Assembly (NCBI GenBank): GCA_006937955.1
Contig: SSNP01000020.1
Location: 5,825,208 to 5,889,207 of the forward strand
Direction: 5' to 3'
Source: Pachypanchax playfairii
Lineage: Eukaryota > Chordata > Actinopteri > Cyprinodontiformes > Aplocheilidae
Length of the DNA stretch: 64,000 bases
Under the pieces are notes generated by a model that was not told the origin of the DNA, did no database searches, and saw only the letters and a program-made list of their open reading frames with translations. Made by a program: the position numbers and the translations under genes. This document shows positions 10,843 to 22,440 of this stretch, piece after piece. Each line of letters opens with the position of its first letter. Position 1 is the stretch's first letter.

Positions 10843-11490
10843 GATTGCATTTACATGCTGTCAATATTCGGGTTATAGTCGGGTTAAGATTAAGTTAAGG
10901 TTTGGGTTTCTAAAACATTCGGAATAACCTGTGTACATGCGTGAGCAGAGAGAGTTACTCCTGTATACATGGAGCACAGTTAGAGTCTGGACGTACTGAC
11001 AACTTTAAGACGCAATATGCGTCATTTCTGTAACTTTTCAGTCACCTTCTTGTAAATCTCACTATCTCTCTACTTTCTGTCATCAACAAAAGAAATCATA
11101 TTCACTCACCACACTAATAAAGAGATTGGTTTCCTCCTCGCTCCAAAAGTGTGGTGCTGTGCTGTGTCTCACCATGTTTACCTCTACTTCTTGTTTACTT
11201 CTGCACGCCAGATGGTGCATACAAGAAGTTCTTTGACTCAAAAGATTCCTTGCAAATAGAACATGCGCAAAACACAAATTAATGTTCCTTTTGATGGGGA
11301 TATGCCAATACGTGTTTACATGACTAAATATTCGGGTTAGAAAAGGGGTACCCCAGCTCTCACATTCAGGTTTTTAAAAACCCGGATATGAGCATATTCA
11401 GGTTTTTGCCTGTTTACATGGCTGTGCGTGACCAAGTTATTGTTAATATTCCTGTTTTGAATGGGTTATTGGCTGCATGTAAACACAGTC
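10843..11490 (-). mobile_element. PIF/Harbinger-like element with 3-bp ATT duplication
   Basis: Inverted ends GATTGCATTTACATGC and GCATGTAAACACAGTC are flanked by ATT at 10840-10842 and 11491-11493. Between them, on the minus strand at 11083-11277, is a short ORF with FWSEEETNLFISVV. That resembles the start of the Myb/SANT-like DNA-binding protein of Harbinger transposons. Three-base duplication fits that superfamily. No DDE nuclease is left. Confidence 0.65.
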
Positions 11491-11806
11491 ATTGTTTTTT
11501 ACATTTATTGCCACAATAGAAAGATCAGGATCAGGGAGGAGGTTTAAAAGCAGAGGCCAGCAGCAGGGAAGATGATACAGGTTCTTCACAGGTAAGGAGA
11601 AATTAAAATTAGCTGAGAATAAGATATCAATTGCTAGGCCAAACCAAGCAGGTATGGGGACCGGTTTTCAAAGATTTTAAAGAATTACTGTCATTCACAC
11701 TTTAGAAATATTTTTTTATTGTTTTGTATTTTAATAATTAGCTTAGGGAGAAAGCCGTGTGTCAGGGCAGAGACCAGGTTGTAGCATTAACAGTCAGGCA
11801 GAGCCA
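11491..11806. other. tnc intron, nothing recognised
   Basis: No coding or repeat signal that I can support. Confidence 0.4.
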
Positions 11807-12084
11807 GCAGACTGTGGTATAATGGCCATAGATAAGGCGGTAGAGCTGGTTGTCTGGTAACTGGTTCGAATCCCTGCTCTGCCTGGAAAAGATACAACAC
11901 TTAACCCACTGTGCTTGTTTGGTGGTGGTCGGAGGGTCTGGTGGCATCTGACAGCCTTGCTTCTGTCAGTGTGTCCAAGGACAGCTGTGGCTACAACATG
12001 TGTGTTGTTTATCACCATCAAATGTGTAAGTGTGTGTGTGTGAATGACAGACTGTAGTGTGAAGTGCTTTAGGAGTTGTATGAC
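11807..12084 (+). mobile_element. tRNA-derived SINE
   Basis: The head has an A-box-like GGCGGTAGAGCTGG and a consensus B box GGTTCGAATCC at about 11862. The 3' part carries GTAGTGTGAAGTGCTTTAG, also seen in diverged form in the SINE at 2782. A short GT microsatellite is included at 12027-12043. Ends are approximate. It is immediately followed by the TTAA-type repeat at 12085. Confidence 0.65.
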
Positions 12085-12480
12085 TTAAAGGTGGTAAAGA
12101 GGATTTTGTAGCAAATGTAGATGTCAAATTTACTTTAAATCCTTTTATCAACTTGTAGTGGTCTTATGATGTCCAAAAGAAAAAGTTATAATATTCATAA
12201 ATCATATACCTGGTGGAGCTTGAAATAAAGTAGCCAATAGATAACAAACCCGTTTCGTTATCTATTGGCAACTAGATTGTCAATCATATTTCTGTAGGTA
12301 CTACGTAGTTTGCTTAGGCATCAGTACTACTTCACGCAGAAGGAAAGCAAAGCGGAACCGAGACCGCTTCCATTCGGTGCCCTTGTTAACCCATATGATG
12401 TAGTTCACGCCAGACATGGACCTGTGAAGTGATCATTTCAGCGTCTGGTCTATTATTTGCGCGAGCGTTCCACATTAATT
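12085..12480. repeat. Repeat with TTAA-like end and conserved hairpin
   Basis: It begins TTAAAGGTGGTAAAGAGGAT, the same 20 bases as at 56742. A perfect 12-bp inverted repeat CCAATAGATAAC / GTTATCTATTGG (12234-12245 and 12257-12268) with an 11-nt loop is followed by CTAGATTGTCAATCA. The same hairpin and flank occur reversed at 57650-57755. The right end was not found. 12481-12821 shows nothing recognisable. Confidence 0.55.
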
Positions 12481-13121
12481 CTGGCAGGAAATAAAACCAG
12501 GACACACCAGACAATCCAGTTAAAAATAATAGCAATTCTTCAAACTAAAATACCACGATTGACAAATACAATCATAATTGTGTATCTAAACAGACTATAG
12601 AGATGCAAATAAACACAAAGGCACACACAGCGCAATGTAGTGTGCTACAAAACGCATGCGGACTACTCGAAAAACGACAAACAGCCACTGAGCTTCTCAT
12701 TCGAAGCAAAATCGTATGTAATGCCTTTAAGAAAAGCGCTATACGCTATAAGTACATGCATTTGTTGATGAGGCCTTTTTCGACTGCAGTCTATCCAACC
12801 GGCAAATTGCATACTGTTAGCCACTGTTCATCAACTGGCGGCCCGTGGGCCGAATCTGGCCCGCTGAGTCGTTCAATCCGGCCCGCGACTGGATTCCAAA
12901 AGAAAATAGTGGTCCACACTATTAAAGCAACTCCTAGCGGTTGACTGTGGTATAGGTGATGGGAGCCTGAATCAAATGCCTACAGTTTTGTAATGAAATG
13001 GAAAAAGTATAAACATTAAACTTAATGTTAAGCCAAAATTAGATTTTTATTTGATTTTCTTCTTGGGGGTCCGGCCCCCAAGGAGACTGTCTGGTAAAAC
13101 TCTGGCCCTCTGACAAATATA

Positions 13122-14596
13122 CAGTGGGGCAAAAAAATATTTAGTCAGCCACCAATTGTGTAAGTTCTCCCACTTAAAAAGATCAGAGAGGCCTGTAATT
13201 TTCATCATAGGTATACCTCAACTATGAGAGACAAAATGAGGAAAAAAAATCCAGAAAATCACATTGTCTGATTTTTAAAGAATTTATTTGCAAATTATGG
13301 TGGAAAATAAGTATTTGGTCAATAACAAAAGTTAATCTCAATACTTTGTTATATAGCCTTTGTTGGCAATGACAGAGGTCAAACGTTTTCTGTAAGTCTT
13401 CACAAGGTTTTCACACACTGTTGCTGGTATTTTGGCCCATTCCTCCATGCAGATCTCCTCTAGAGCAGTGATGTTTTGGGGCTGACGCTGGGCAACACGG
13501 ACTTTCAACTCCCTCCAGAGATTTTCTATGGGGTTGAGATCTGGAGACTGGCTAGGCCACTCCAGGACCTTGAAATGCTTCTTACGAAGCCACTCCTTCG
13601 TTGCCCGGGCGGTGTGTTTAGGATCATTGTCATGCTGAAAGACCCAGCCACGTCTCATTTTCAATGCCCTTGCTGATGGAAGGAGGTTTTCACTCAAAAT
13701 CTTACGATACATGGCCCCATTCATTCTTTCCTTTACACGGATCAGTCGTCCTGGTCCCCTTGCAGAAAAACAGCCCCAAAGCATGATGTTTCCACCCCCA
13801 TGCTTTACAGTAGGTATGGTGTTCTTTGGATCCAACTCAGCATTCTTTCCCCTCCAAACACGACAAGTTGAGTTTCTACCAAAAAGTTCTATTTTGGTTT
13901 CATCTGACCATATGATGTTCTCCCAATCCTCTTCTGGATCATCCAAATGCTCTCTAGCAAACCGCAGACGGGCCTGGACGTGTCCTGGCTTCAGCAGGGG
14001 GACACGTCTGGCACTGCAGGATTTGAGTCCCTGGCGGCGTAGTGTGTTACTGATGGTAGCCTTTGTTACTTTGGTCCCAGCTCTCTGCAGGTCATTCACT
14101 AGGTCCCTCCGTGTGGTTCTGGGATTTTTGCTCACCGTTCTTNCTTACCTATTGCAGATTCAGTCTTCCCAGCCTGGTGAAGGTCTACAATTTTGTTTCT
14201 GGTGTCCTTTGACAGCTCTTTGGTCTTGGCCATAGTGGAGTTTGGAGCGTGACTGTTTGAGGTTGTGGACAGGTGTCTTTTATACTGATAACGAGTTCAC
14301 ACAGGTGCCATTAATACAGGTAACGAGTGGAGGACCGAGGAGCCTCTTAAAGAAGTTACAGGTCTGTGAAAGCCAGAAATCTTACTTGTTTGTAGGTGAC
14401 CAAATACTTATTTTCCACCATAATTTGCAAATAAATTCTTTAAAAATCAGACAATGTGATTTTCTAGATTTTTTTTCCTCATTTTGTCTCTCATAGTTGA
14501 GGTATACCTATGATAAAAATTACAAGCCTCTCTGATCTTTTTAAGTGGGAGAACTTACACAATTGGTGGCTGACTAAATACTTTTTTGCCCCACTG
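13122..14596 (-). mobile_element. Tc1-like transposon copy 1, internally deleted or gapped
   Basis: Flanked by TA at both sides, with ends CAGTGGGGCAAAAAAATA and GCCCCACTG and long inverted repeats matching the intact copies at 48528 and 53621. It is shorter because 128 bp present in copy 2 (49549-49676) are replaced by a single N at 14143. All other differences seen by eye are single substitutions. It lies inside the hAT-like element and on the minus strand. Confidence 0.95.
13338..14142 (-). pseudogene. Tc1-like transposase, N-terminal part lost at an N
   Basis: The minus strand encodes the RED helix-turn-helix half and the full DD34E catalytic core: WSDETKIELF (first Asp), QHDNDPKHT (second Asp) and LNPIENLW (Glu), ending in GYITKY. 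Relative to the 340-residue intact copies it lacks about 43 residues around residue 50-75 at the N, and the first part of the gene (14144-14233) is out of register with it. In this assembly it is not a complete gene; whether the loss is biological or an assembly gap cannot be decided here. Confidence 0.85.
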
Positions 14597-14620
14597 TAGT
14601 TGATGACCCTTGCTGTAAGC

Positions 14621-16782
14621 TGTAAAACAAAACAACAAAAAATAGGTACAATAAACTTACAATTTATTTTGGGCCATCATTCATACAGATCAAACATATT
14701 AGATTAGTGTAAACATGCTTAAAATGTCATCCAATTTAGAGTTTTCCAAGACAGTTTTCCCTTCAGGTACTTTTCCATGCTTCCCAAAAGAAAAAGCATT
14801 TTTGCACTCCTTTGCTGAAAAGAATTAACCAAAAAGATGAAGACAGTCTTTTCTGCCAAGTGGGTGGGGGGAAATGAAGAGGCCACTTTCAGGGTACAGC
14901 TCCTGCTTCTTGGATTTACTTTTTTTGCAGTCATCCTATTGATCACTTGGTCCAGTTTATCTGAAAATAGTCACAATAATTCAAATTGGTCCCTACCTGC
15001 AACACAAAATACAAATCACATTTTAAAAGAGCAGATTTCAGGTTAAATATGTTCTAAAATGCATATGACATGTTGTCCTAAATTACTATTTAAAATGGTT
15101 AAACTTCACAAAGTTTCATAATCTGGACCTGTTACGTAAGCGAAGGGAGTTCTATACTACAAGTAGCCCCAGCCTCGTGTAGCGAATGGCCATGTTATTG
15201 AGAGTCAGTGTGGTTACTAGTTTTGATTGTGTTAATTTGTCTTAAAATAATAAAATTATTATGTTTGTGGAGGCTGTACAAACAGGCTGTCAGGATGTGA
15301 CCACAATTTTTCAAATAAAAACATATACGGAATCTTCAGACGTGTTTTGTCCAGCTGAAATGAAGAGATTTCACTTCTGCCTTGACTATAAAAAAACGTA
15401 GCCGTTTGTGGCACTCACTTCAAACCGGAGGATTCAAAATACTTTTTTTTCTCCCCTTTGTCAGTGTCCTCAACAACTTACCGTAGCGATGTGTTCATCG
15501 ACCGTACAGCTAGCTGAGCTGTACACCAAGCTTGCCACCTCATCCACTTGTCAGAATACATGTCAAGCTGGGACAGGGACTTTGAAGTAAGACAGAAGTA
15601 ATTCAAGTCTGCGTTGACCTGCAAACGAATTACACGTTATTTAAATTAAAAAGAAAAAAAAAAATCATCATTTTCAGGTCAGAATAGAGGGTCTCTTAGT
15701 GACAGAGATCGTTTATATGATTAAAATCTGATAAATAATTCATTTATTTTTTCATAAATTTATCATGGATGAGTCATTATTTACCATATACTTTCTGAGA
15801 AAAAACATTAAATTTGAGGCTGGATTTTTAAGCTACATCACGTTTCTCTCAGACGGCCCTGAACACTATTCCTGAGAAGCTTTGTCTCCCAACATCTTAT
15901 TCACGCACAAAACTTCTTTTATCTGTTCACTGACAGCAGCTTCACAAACCTTTAGAAAATTACAAAGAGTATTTTATTACTCTTAAACACTTTTTAGACA
16001 GGGTTGGGTCACTCACTAACTAGCTGCTAGTTTGGTGCAGCCCATTGTTGAAAACGTAAAATAAATTTGCAGAACATGTTATGTTAGACCTAGCAAACAA
16101 GAGATAAGTTTGTTTTACTTACTTGTTTCGTGAAACAGCATCAAAGACCTTTTTTCTTAACTGAACGTCCCACTGTTTTACTGGCTTCCAGCTCCAGGAT
16201 ATTTCTTTTTCTGTGTTTTTTTTTTGAATGGCGCAAACAAGTTTAGGTTTGCCAGCTGCATGATCGCCCCCTATTGTTCACTAAGTAGTAGCGTGAAATA
16301 AATACGTAGACAAACTTGAGATCAAAATGAGATCTCTTTTTAATCTTGAGAGGAGTCTAATATGAGATTTTTTTCCTTTTTTTGCTCAGGAGAAATAAAT
16401 GAGAAACAGGAGAAATAAGCCATAGACTCAAATTTGTCTTACACAAAGCTCAAAATTGTCTAGGAGTTCAAAATGAGATCTTTTTAAGATCTCTTTTGAG
16501 AATACCTGTTCCTCTGGGTGAACCTACGTTCTGATGGGAGCAGCTTGAACCCTGAGTTCAGGGGGTGGCTGAAATCAGCTACAATCAATTGGGCCTTTTT
16601 CAGTACTCTTAACTTTATACAGAGTATTCAGATCTACAAGTGTACTATTTGTAATTTTGCAGAAGATTTAAAAAACACTCTGTAGCCTGTTTTTATTTTT
16701 GAGAGTGAGGGACCCGAACCAGCACATAAAAGAAAAGGTAAGAACCGATTCAATAAAACAACAATAAAACATTCTCAAAGAC
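14621..16782. other. tnc intron, no named feature
   Basis: No coding signal. 16310-16500 carries repeated AAAATGAGATCT words and the near-palindrome GATCTTTTTAAGATC, suggesting an old palindromic repeat, but I found no boundaries. 14621-16300 shows nothing I recognise. Confidence 0.4.
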
Positions 16783-16874
16783 TATTCGACATCAAAGTTC
16801 CTCAGCTTCCTGAGGAAGAACATGCACTGATGTGCTTTCCTACACGCATTGTATCTTTTCTTCCACTGTGCTAC
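16783..16874 (-). mobile_element. Short LINE reverse-transcriptase remnant
   Basis: The minus strand reads RKAHQCMFFLRKLRNFDVE, matching the RLYFLRKLRSFNV stretch of the LINE at 5858-7690. It is cut on its 5' side by the LTR at 16875. Confidence 0.6.
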
Positions 16875-17641
16875 TGTCATGGTCTCTGGTAAACGTTTGA
16901 CCCACATGCAGAACTCACACTCAGGCAACAGGCTCAAAGGGATAAGTAAACAGGTATAATACAAAGTGCTCAAGTGGACAAATATATACAGTGTAGAGAA
17001 TGTGCAAATGGTGCTGGAACTCGGGAGGCTCAGGGTCTGTAGAAGAGAGGGCAGTTAGTAATCCATTTAGGCAGCGGGGCTGGAGAAATGTGCAGTGGGA
17101 GGACAGTGAACTCATGGTGAGGCAGGATGAAGAGCAGCGTGAGGGGAGGCAGGTCCAGTGAGGCGGTGGTGCTCAATGATCCAGGGAGTGTGTCAAGTGA
17201 GCGGGCTAGAGAGCGAGCAGGCAAGGTGGAAGGAAGCTGGCAGGCAGGCTAATGAGCTCTCAAGGCAACACAGAGAGCTAGACACGCTGGACAGCAGGTG
17301 ATCCAATCCCTCGGAACACTGGGAGTGCAGGAGCATTTAGGTGTAATCCTGGAAGCACAGGCAAATTGCAGAGGACTCAGCATAAAGCTGACAAAACACT
17401 AAGAGCAACGTATATCACAGAGATAGTCGGAAAGGTGGCATAATAGTTACCACAATGGTTAACAATCAGGCGGTGACTGACTGTCAGCCTGCTGCTTATG
17501 TACGCTCCTGCAGCTCATCACTCCAATTGCCTCCAGCTGCTGGTAATCAGCCTGCTCCAGCTCTCCAGCGAAGATCTTCTCCTGAGGGAAGTCAACTCAA
17601 CACAATACACATACACCACCTGCAGCTCACGGATCCTGACA
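16875..17641 (-). mobile_element. Solo LTR, probably Ty3/gypsy-type
   Basis: It begins TGTCATGGTCTC and ends GGATCCTGACA on the plus strand and is flanked by perfect 5-bp duplications GCTAC (16870-16874 and 17642-17646). In minus orientation its U5-like end contains GAGTTCTGCATGTGGGTCAA, close to the same region of the LTR at 42440. No internal region or second LTR adjoins it with the right duplication, so it is a solo LTR. Confidence 0.8.
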
Positions 17642-17689
17642 GCTACTCCCCCCTCCTCCAAACATGTGTCCGAAAAACTCTAGTTCTAT

Positions 17690-18350
17690 CTTCATAAAAC
17701 AGCACTTGTCTGGTTGTAGCTTTAGACCTGCTTCTGCCACTCTTTGAAGGACCCATTACAAGGTTTCACAAGGTAGCTTGAAAAGAGGTCCCATGAACCT
17801 TGATGTTTTCCAGATAGACTAAGCATTCCTGTCGTGGGATGCCACTCAACCTCTCAAACGTGGCTGGAGCATTACATAAACCAAAGGACTCAGGACTGCC
17901 AGTGCAGAAGGTGGGGGGAGGCAAAGGGGCACTCTCGCTTTGGGCACCGAATGACCTCAATTATATTTGCCTTCAGCATCTCATTAATGGCATTGTCTGC
18001 AGCCACATGATGTGCCAAAGGAAGATAGCGGGGGGGTGGGTTGTTTATGAGGTCATGCATCGCCTGTGGCTATCTAATGCTGCACCAGGTGGGTCAGGCC
18101 CACCTCATCTTCTGTCCAAGCAAAAATTTCCTGAAAGTCCAACAACTGTTGCCACAGATCCTCTTGCTGCCTTGGTTCAGACAGTCACAGTTGCACTTCC
18201 ACATTTCCCACACACTGATGTTGGGAACCCGTGCTGTTTGGAGGTTGCAATGAAACAGTACAGAGACGTTCAGTCAGTTCAGTAGCCCACTCCAACTCCT
18301 CAGATGTCACAGCCCTAACCACAGGACCTTCAACGGAGTTGGGCATCCAC
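17690..18350 (-). pseudogene. Decayed Ty3/gypsy pol (reverse transcriptase) fragment
   Basis: Reverse transcriptase residues are readable on the minus strand: FGLCNAPATFERL followed by CLVYLENIKVHGTSFQ, where the active-site YLDD is changed to YLEN. Just upstream INEMLKANIIEV matches the start of the same domain, with a deletion between. No intact frame remains. Confidence 0.75.
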
Positions 18351-19346
18351 CATAGAACTGAATAATAATCTATTCATCTATCATCCAGCACTGGGAGATG
18401 TCAGATACTTATCAATGCCTACCCTGTTTTCATGTGATGTATTAAAATCCGTGTATCATTCATCCTTTCTATTTTCAATTGATACACGAAAATCAAAAAA
18501 TCAAAATCTTAAAAAAAAAATTATGATTTTGTTTTTCATATTTAAAAAAAAAAATTTGGATAAAAAATGCAAAATTGAAAAGGGTCCGCATAACAGAATC
18601 TGTTTCTAATATTTAATTGCTGGGTCACCCGGGAGTTGTTCTACGAGCAAATAGATGGGCTTGTGTGGTACCCCCCCATAGACATGTATATAAACATTTA
18701 TACAATTATAATGATTTATATAATGTCTGTGGTACCCCCCATAGATATACGGTGTTTATGGTGCATGAACTTTTTAAATAACTATAACTTGCTCAAATTC
18801 ACACCGATTTTCAGATGATTTGGGTTTTTATAAACATCAGAAATTTACTTATGACACTACATAATATGAATAATTATATAGCACTAATATTACACATATT
18901 TATCTAGAGCAGAACTATAACCATGGACTCATATGAAAATACATAGGTGCAATAAATATAAACAGGTTTTTATATATAATTAAAATTTAGGTTTCTAAAA
19001 CTCAGTGTACCAATATGAGAACATTACTAATATAATACAATATTTCTATTTTTATGTGTTTAGTTTGAACATGATAGTTCCAATACATTAATATTTATAT
19101 TTTGACATCATCACGTTATAATAAATGACTCAAGATGGCCACCGCCACTCAACAGTGCCAATGGGCTCTATGCACGGAGCCACGTGACGTATTTCTAGAA
19201 GAATTTCAGATCGCACAACTTTTTCCGGTCCTGCTGTAGCTAACCTGTGTTGTCCCTTTGAGTTTGACAATTGTTCCAACTATTTCAGTTATCTTGTTTT
19301 TCTTTTAGTTTAACTTGAAATTGTATACACGTGTGCGTGTGTGTAC
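18351..19346. other. tnc intron, AT-rich, nothing recognised
   Basis: Very AT-rich with A and T runs (18500-18560). Two GGTACCCCCC / CATAGA-containing segments about 65 bp apart (18668 and 18731) suggest a small old duplication. Confidence 0.4.
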
Positions 19347-19370
19347 AAGATGACATCCATCCTTTCAAAA

Positions 19371-19850
19371 AAGGGAAGACAGCACAGCTAGCTACCACTG
19401 CTGTGTACCAAAATGCACAGCGTCTTCAAGGTTTAACTCTTTTTTTTTTTAAGTTTTCATTCTTTCCCGAAATATGGTGAGTTACAGAAAAAGTGGTTAC
19501 TATGACGAGATTGATTCAAGATCACAGTCAATACAAAAGTCTGCAGTCGTCATTTTTCATCTGCTGATCTGATCGAGCCCGCTACCTCAGGTGGACGCAG
19601 ACTTCTGAAGGAGAGGGCTGTGCCGGTCCTGTTTGGGTGGAACTGCTACTCTCTGCCTGCCACTCGTCCTAGTGTTTGGGACCGGACAGAGTGACCAAAC
19701 ACCCTTGCTCTCCCTGATGATGAGGAGGTTGACTGTAATGACCACGACTACTGCTACATTACTGAGCCAGCAGCAGTGGACCTAGCCCTGGATGAGACAG
19801 AAGAACTCCGGTCCAGGTGGAGAAGATAGCAGTCAGCTGAAAGTTTGGTT
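19371..19850 (+). pseudogene. THAP-domain (C2CH zinc finger) gene remnant
   Basis: Two pieces of one THAP domain are readable in shifted frames. SYHCCVPKCTASSRF (about 19389-19436) gives the first Cys pair. TKVCSRHFSSADLIEP (about 19533-19583) gives the Cys-x2-His pair. It is followed by RRLLKERAVPVLFGWN and YSLPATRPSVWDRTE, ending at TGA 19692-19694. The middle contains a T run and a stop. THAP domains bind DNA in P-element-type transposases and in host proteins derived from them. Here it is inside a tnc intron on the opposite strand, so a transposon origin is likely; no nuclease domain is visible. Confidence 0.75.
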
Positions 19851-20461
19851 TGGAGCGGTTTGCTTCTTCTGATGATGAGATTTTATACAAGGTAGTTAAT
19901 TTTTTATTTTTTTTTTTTTACAGAAATTAACCTTGCGAACCCGTTAGCATTAGCCCGGGCAGTTTTTTACAGTAAGTGAAGAGTAATAGAGTACTAAAAC
20001 GTAGCGTTACATGGATATGGGAGACAGGTTTAGGTAAACATGTAGTGCTTTATGTATTATATTTGTTTTCCATTCACTGTCAAACAGAGAAATGTTTTCA
20101 GTTTGGTAGAAATGGTTGCCTCAAGATTGTTTACATTTCAGCTGCTGGGTGAGGGCTCGCTTAGCCTTTTGTAGTGGAGCTGAAAATCTCCCATAAAGTT
20201 ATTTAATGTTTTATAGACATTCTTTCTGTCCTTATATAATCCAACATAAATGACCAATATTTTAAAAAGCGTTGATTTACGCATTTCACAATTAAATAAA
20301 AGTAACCTCAGCCATTTCACTCAGCTTTGTTGATGACTCCAACAAGCGGAAGTAGGACTGCGGTCTTATGGGGAATGCGGAAGTGGTGCGTGCATATAGG
20401 CTATAGGCTGCAGTGCTCAACAAGGCATCTACTGATTATTATGTCTATGGTGTTGCCACAC
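19851..20461. other. tnc intron, nothing recognised
   Basis: AT-rich, no coding or repeat boundaries identified. Confidence 0.4.
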
Positions 20462-20464
20462 ACT

Positions 20465-22437
20465 GGCTGCGTCCCAATTCAGGGTTTGCATACTTTGAAT
20501 GACCCAGTCAACATGGGCCTCATACTTCGTCGACCAGGTAGACCAGATTGTTGAAGCCATTTGTTTTGTTCCTAGAATTTAATTACAATTTTTCTAATTT
20601 AGTTATAGATTTTTATTATGTTGATCTGATAGTTCTGTGTTGCTGTAGTGATGAGTATTTTGACTGATTATATGTATGTTGCTCAACTTTGGTTGTTTGG
20701 ACAGAGATGAGAAAAATCATCAGAAAAGTAGTAAGAAGTCACTGGACCTTAGAGCAACACAGTCTTTTGACCTGCATCCCTTTTCAGTTTGTCTTTCGAA
20801 GAATTTTTATGTAAACTCTGTGTTTACAATTAAAACGGAAAAAAGAAGAATCACTTCAAGACTTTTGCTTGCTAATGTGCGCATGTCAGCTCTGCTGCAC
20901 CCACACGGATGTTAGCGGCTGTGAATTGGGACATATCTAGCCTTCAGATGAACTCCCGCCCGCACCTGTCTGCTGTCATCTAGCACTAGACTTTGGCCTG
21001 AACATAAGTTAGAACTGCTTAAAAAATGTTTGAATAAACGGTCTTTAGTTGGTTAATCCCGCAATAAATATGTGAACTGTTATTTTATTTTTCTTTTGTA
21101 TGGGAAAAATAAAGCTCTTCTGCCTTCTGTATTTTTATTATTTCATGTTTATCTTGAATATTTGTTCATAAATCAGAAATTAATAGCAGAAATAACAACA
21201 GTAGCAACTTTATATATGTTTAACAAAAAGTTGTAAATAGAAGTATTAAAGTAAATGTGTGACAATTACATTTTGACTTTACACATTTAATTTTGATAAT
21301 GTACAACTTTTTCTTCTTTTTGGCCTGAATGGGAGTCCATGCCACAGCAGCCAAACACTTTGCACCAGTAAAGAGGTGATCCATCTCAGCCCTGAGCTTT
21401 ATAAAAGCTGCTGTCTTTTCTTTTGTCCCTTAAAGATATAAAACTCTGTTGCACTTTAAAAAAATGAACGGAGTGGCATACGGGACCTGCGACACGAGCA
21501 CTTCTGTTGTAACATTTCAGACTAAAATAACTTGAAAATATTTTATATGAATGACCAAAGCCCTAAATCTAACAGTTTTTAGCTCATACAGTGGTGTGAA
21601 AAACTATTTGCCCCCTTCCTGGTTTCTTATTTTCTTGCATGTTCGTCACACAAAATGTTTCTGATCATGAAACACGTTTAACCATTAGTCAAAGATAACA
21701 CAAGTAAACACAAAATGCAGTTTTTAAATGATGGCTTTTATTATTTAGGGAGAAAAAAATCCAACCCTTCGGCTCTGTGTGAAAGGACTTTCCCCCTGAA
21801 TCTAATTACTGGTTGGGCCACCCTTAGCAGCAATAACTGCAATCAAGCATTTGCAATAACTTGCAATGAGTCTTTTACAGCACTCTGGAGGAATTTTGGC
21901 CCATTCATCTTTGCTGAATTGTTGTAATTCAGCTTTATTTGAGGGTTTTGTAGCATGACCCGCCTTTTTAAGGTCATGCCATAGCATCTCAATAGGATTC
22001 AGGTCAGGACTTTGACTAGGCCACTGCAAAGTCTTCATTTTGTTTTTCTTCAGTCATTCAGAGGTGGATTTGTTGGTGTGTTTTGGGTCATGCTGCAGCA
22101 CCCAAGATCGCTTTAGCTTGAGTTGACAAACAGATGGCCGGACATTCTCCTTCAGAATTTTTTTGTATATAGTAGAATTATTGGTTCCATCTATCACAGC
22201 CATCCTTCCAGGTCCTTAAGCAGCAAAACAACCCCAAACCATCACACTACCACCACCATATTTTACTGTTGGTATGATGTTCTTTTTTTTACATGCTGTG
22301 TTACTTTTACACCAGATGTAACGGGATATTTGCCTTCCAAAAGGTGTCTTTGAATTGGGACAGGCCTAGTCGCTGTGATGTAACCAGCCCACAAATTTGG
22401 CATTTGAAGTATGCAGACCCTGAATTGAGACACAGCC
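20465..22437. mobile_element. DNA transposon with 3-bp duplication, Harbinger-like
   Basis: The left end GGCTGCGTCCCAATTCAGGG and the reverse complement of the right end, GGCTGTGTCTCAATTCAGGG, form imperfect inverted repeats that continue as TTTGCATACTTTGAATG / TCTGCATACTTCAAATG. ACT flanks both sides (20462-20464, 22438-22440). The interior has no transposase frame and carries a Tc1 remnant. Superfamily is inferred only from the 3-bp duplication. A terminal fragment of the same family is at 51470-51502. Confidence 0.65.
21589..22343 (-). mobile_element. Tc1-like transposon remnant (second family)
   Basis: The left end CAGTGGTGTGAAAAACTATT follows TA at 21587-21588. The minus strand encodes the C-terminal transposase part LQWPSQSPDLNPIEMLWHDL and DEWAKIPPECCKRLI, and upstream noncoding equivalents with frameshifts. 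The right side is truncated near 22343 without its inverted repeat. Confidence 0.8.
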
Positions 22438-22440
22438 ACT

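Larger units (their letters stand above)
12822..14612. mobile_element. hAT-like non-autonomous element containing a Tc1 copy
   Basis: Ends CACTGTTCATCAACT and AGTTGATGACCCTTG are imperfect inverted repeats. They are flanked by 8-bp near-duplicates CTGTTAGC (12814-12821) and CTGTAAGC (14613-14620), one mismatch. The CGGCCCGTGGGCCGAATCTG block resembles fish hAT ends. Without the nested Tc1 at 13122-14596 the element is only about 310 bp and encodes no transposase. Confidence 0.6.

Noticed and set aside
12234..12290. Helitron 3' end (hairpin then CTAG)
   Set aside because: Sequence similarity between the two copies continues past CTAG, so this is not a terminus, and no TC start was found.
12603..12944. 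113-aa plus-strand ORF
   Set aside because: Runs from unassigned intron into the hAT-like end; no family similarity.
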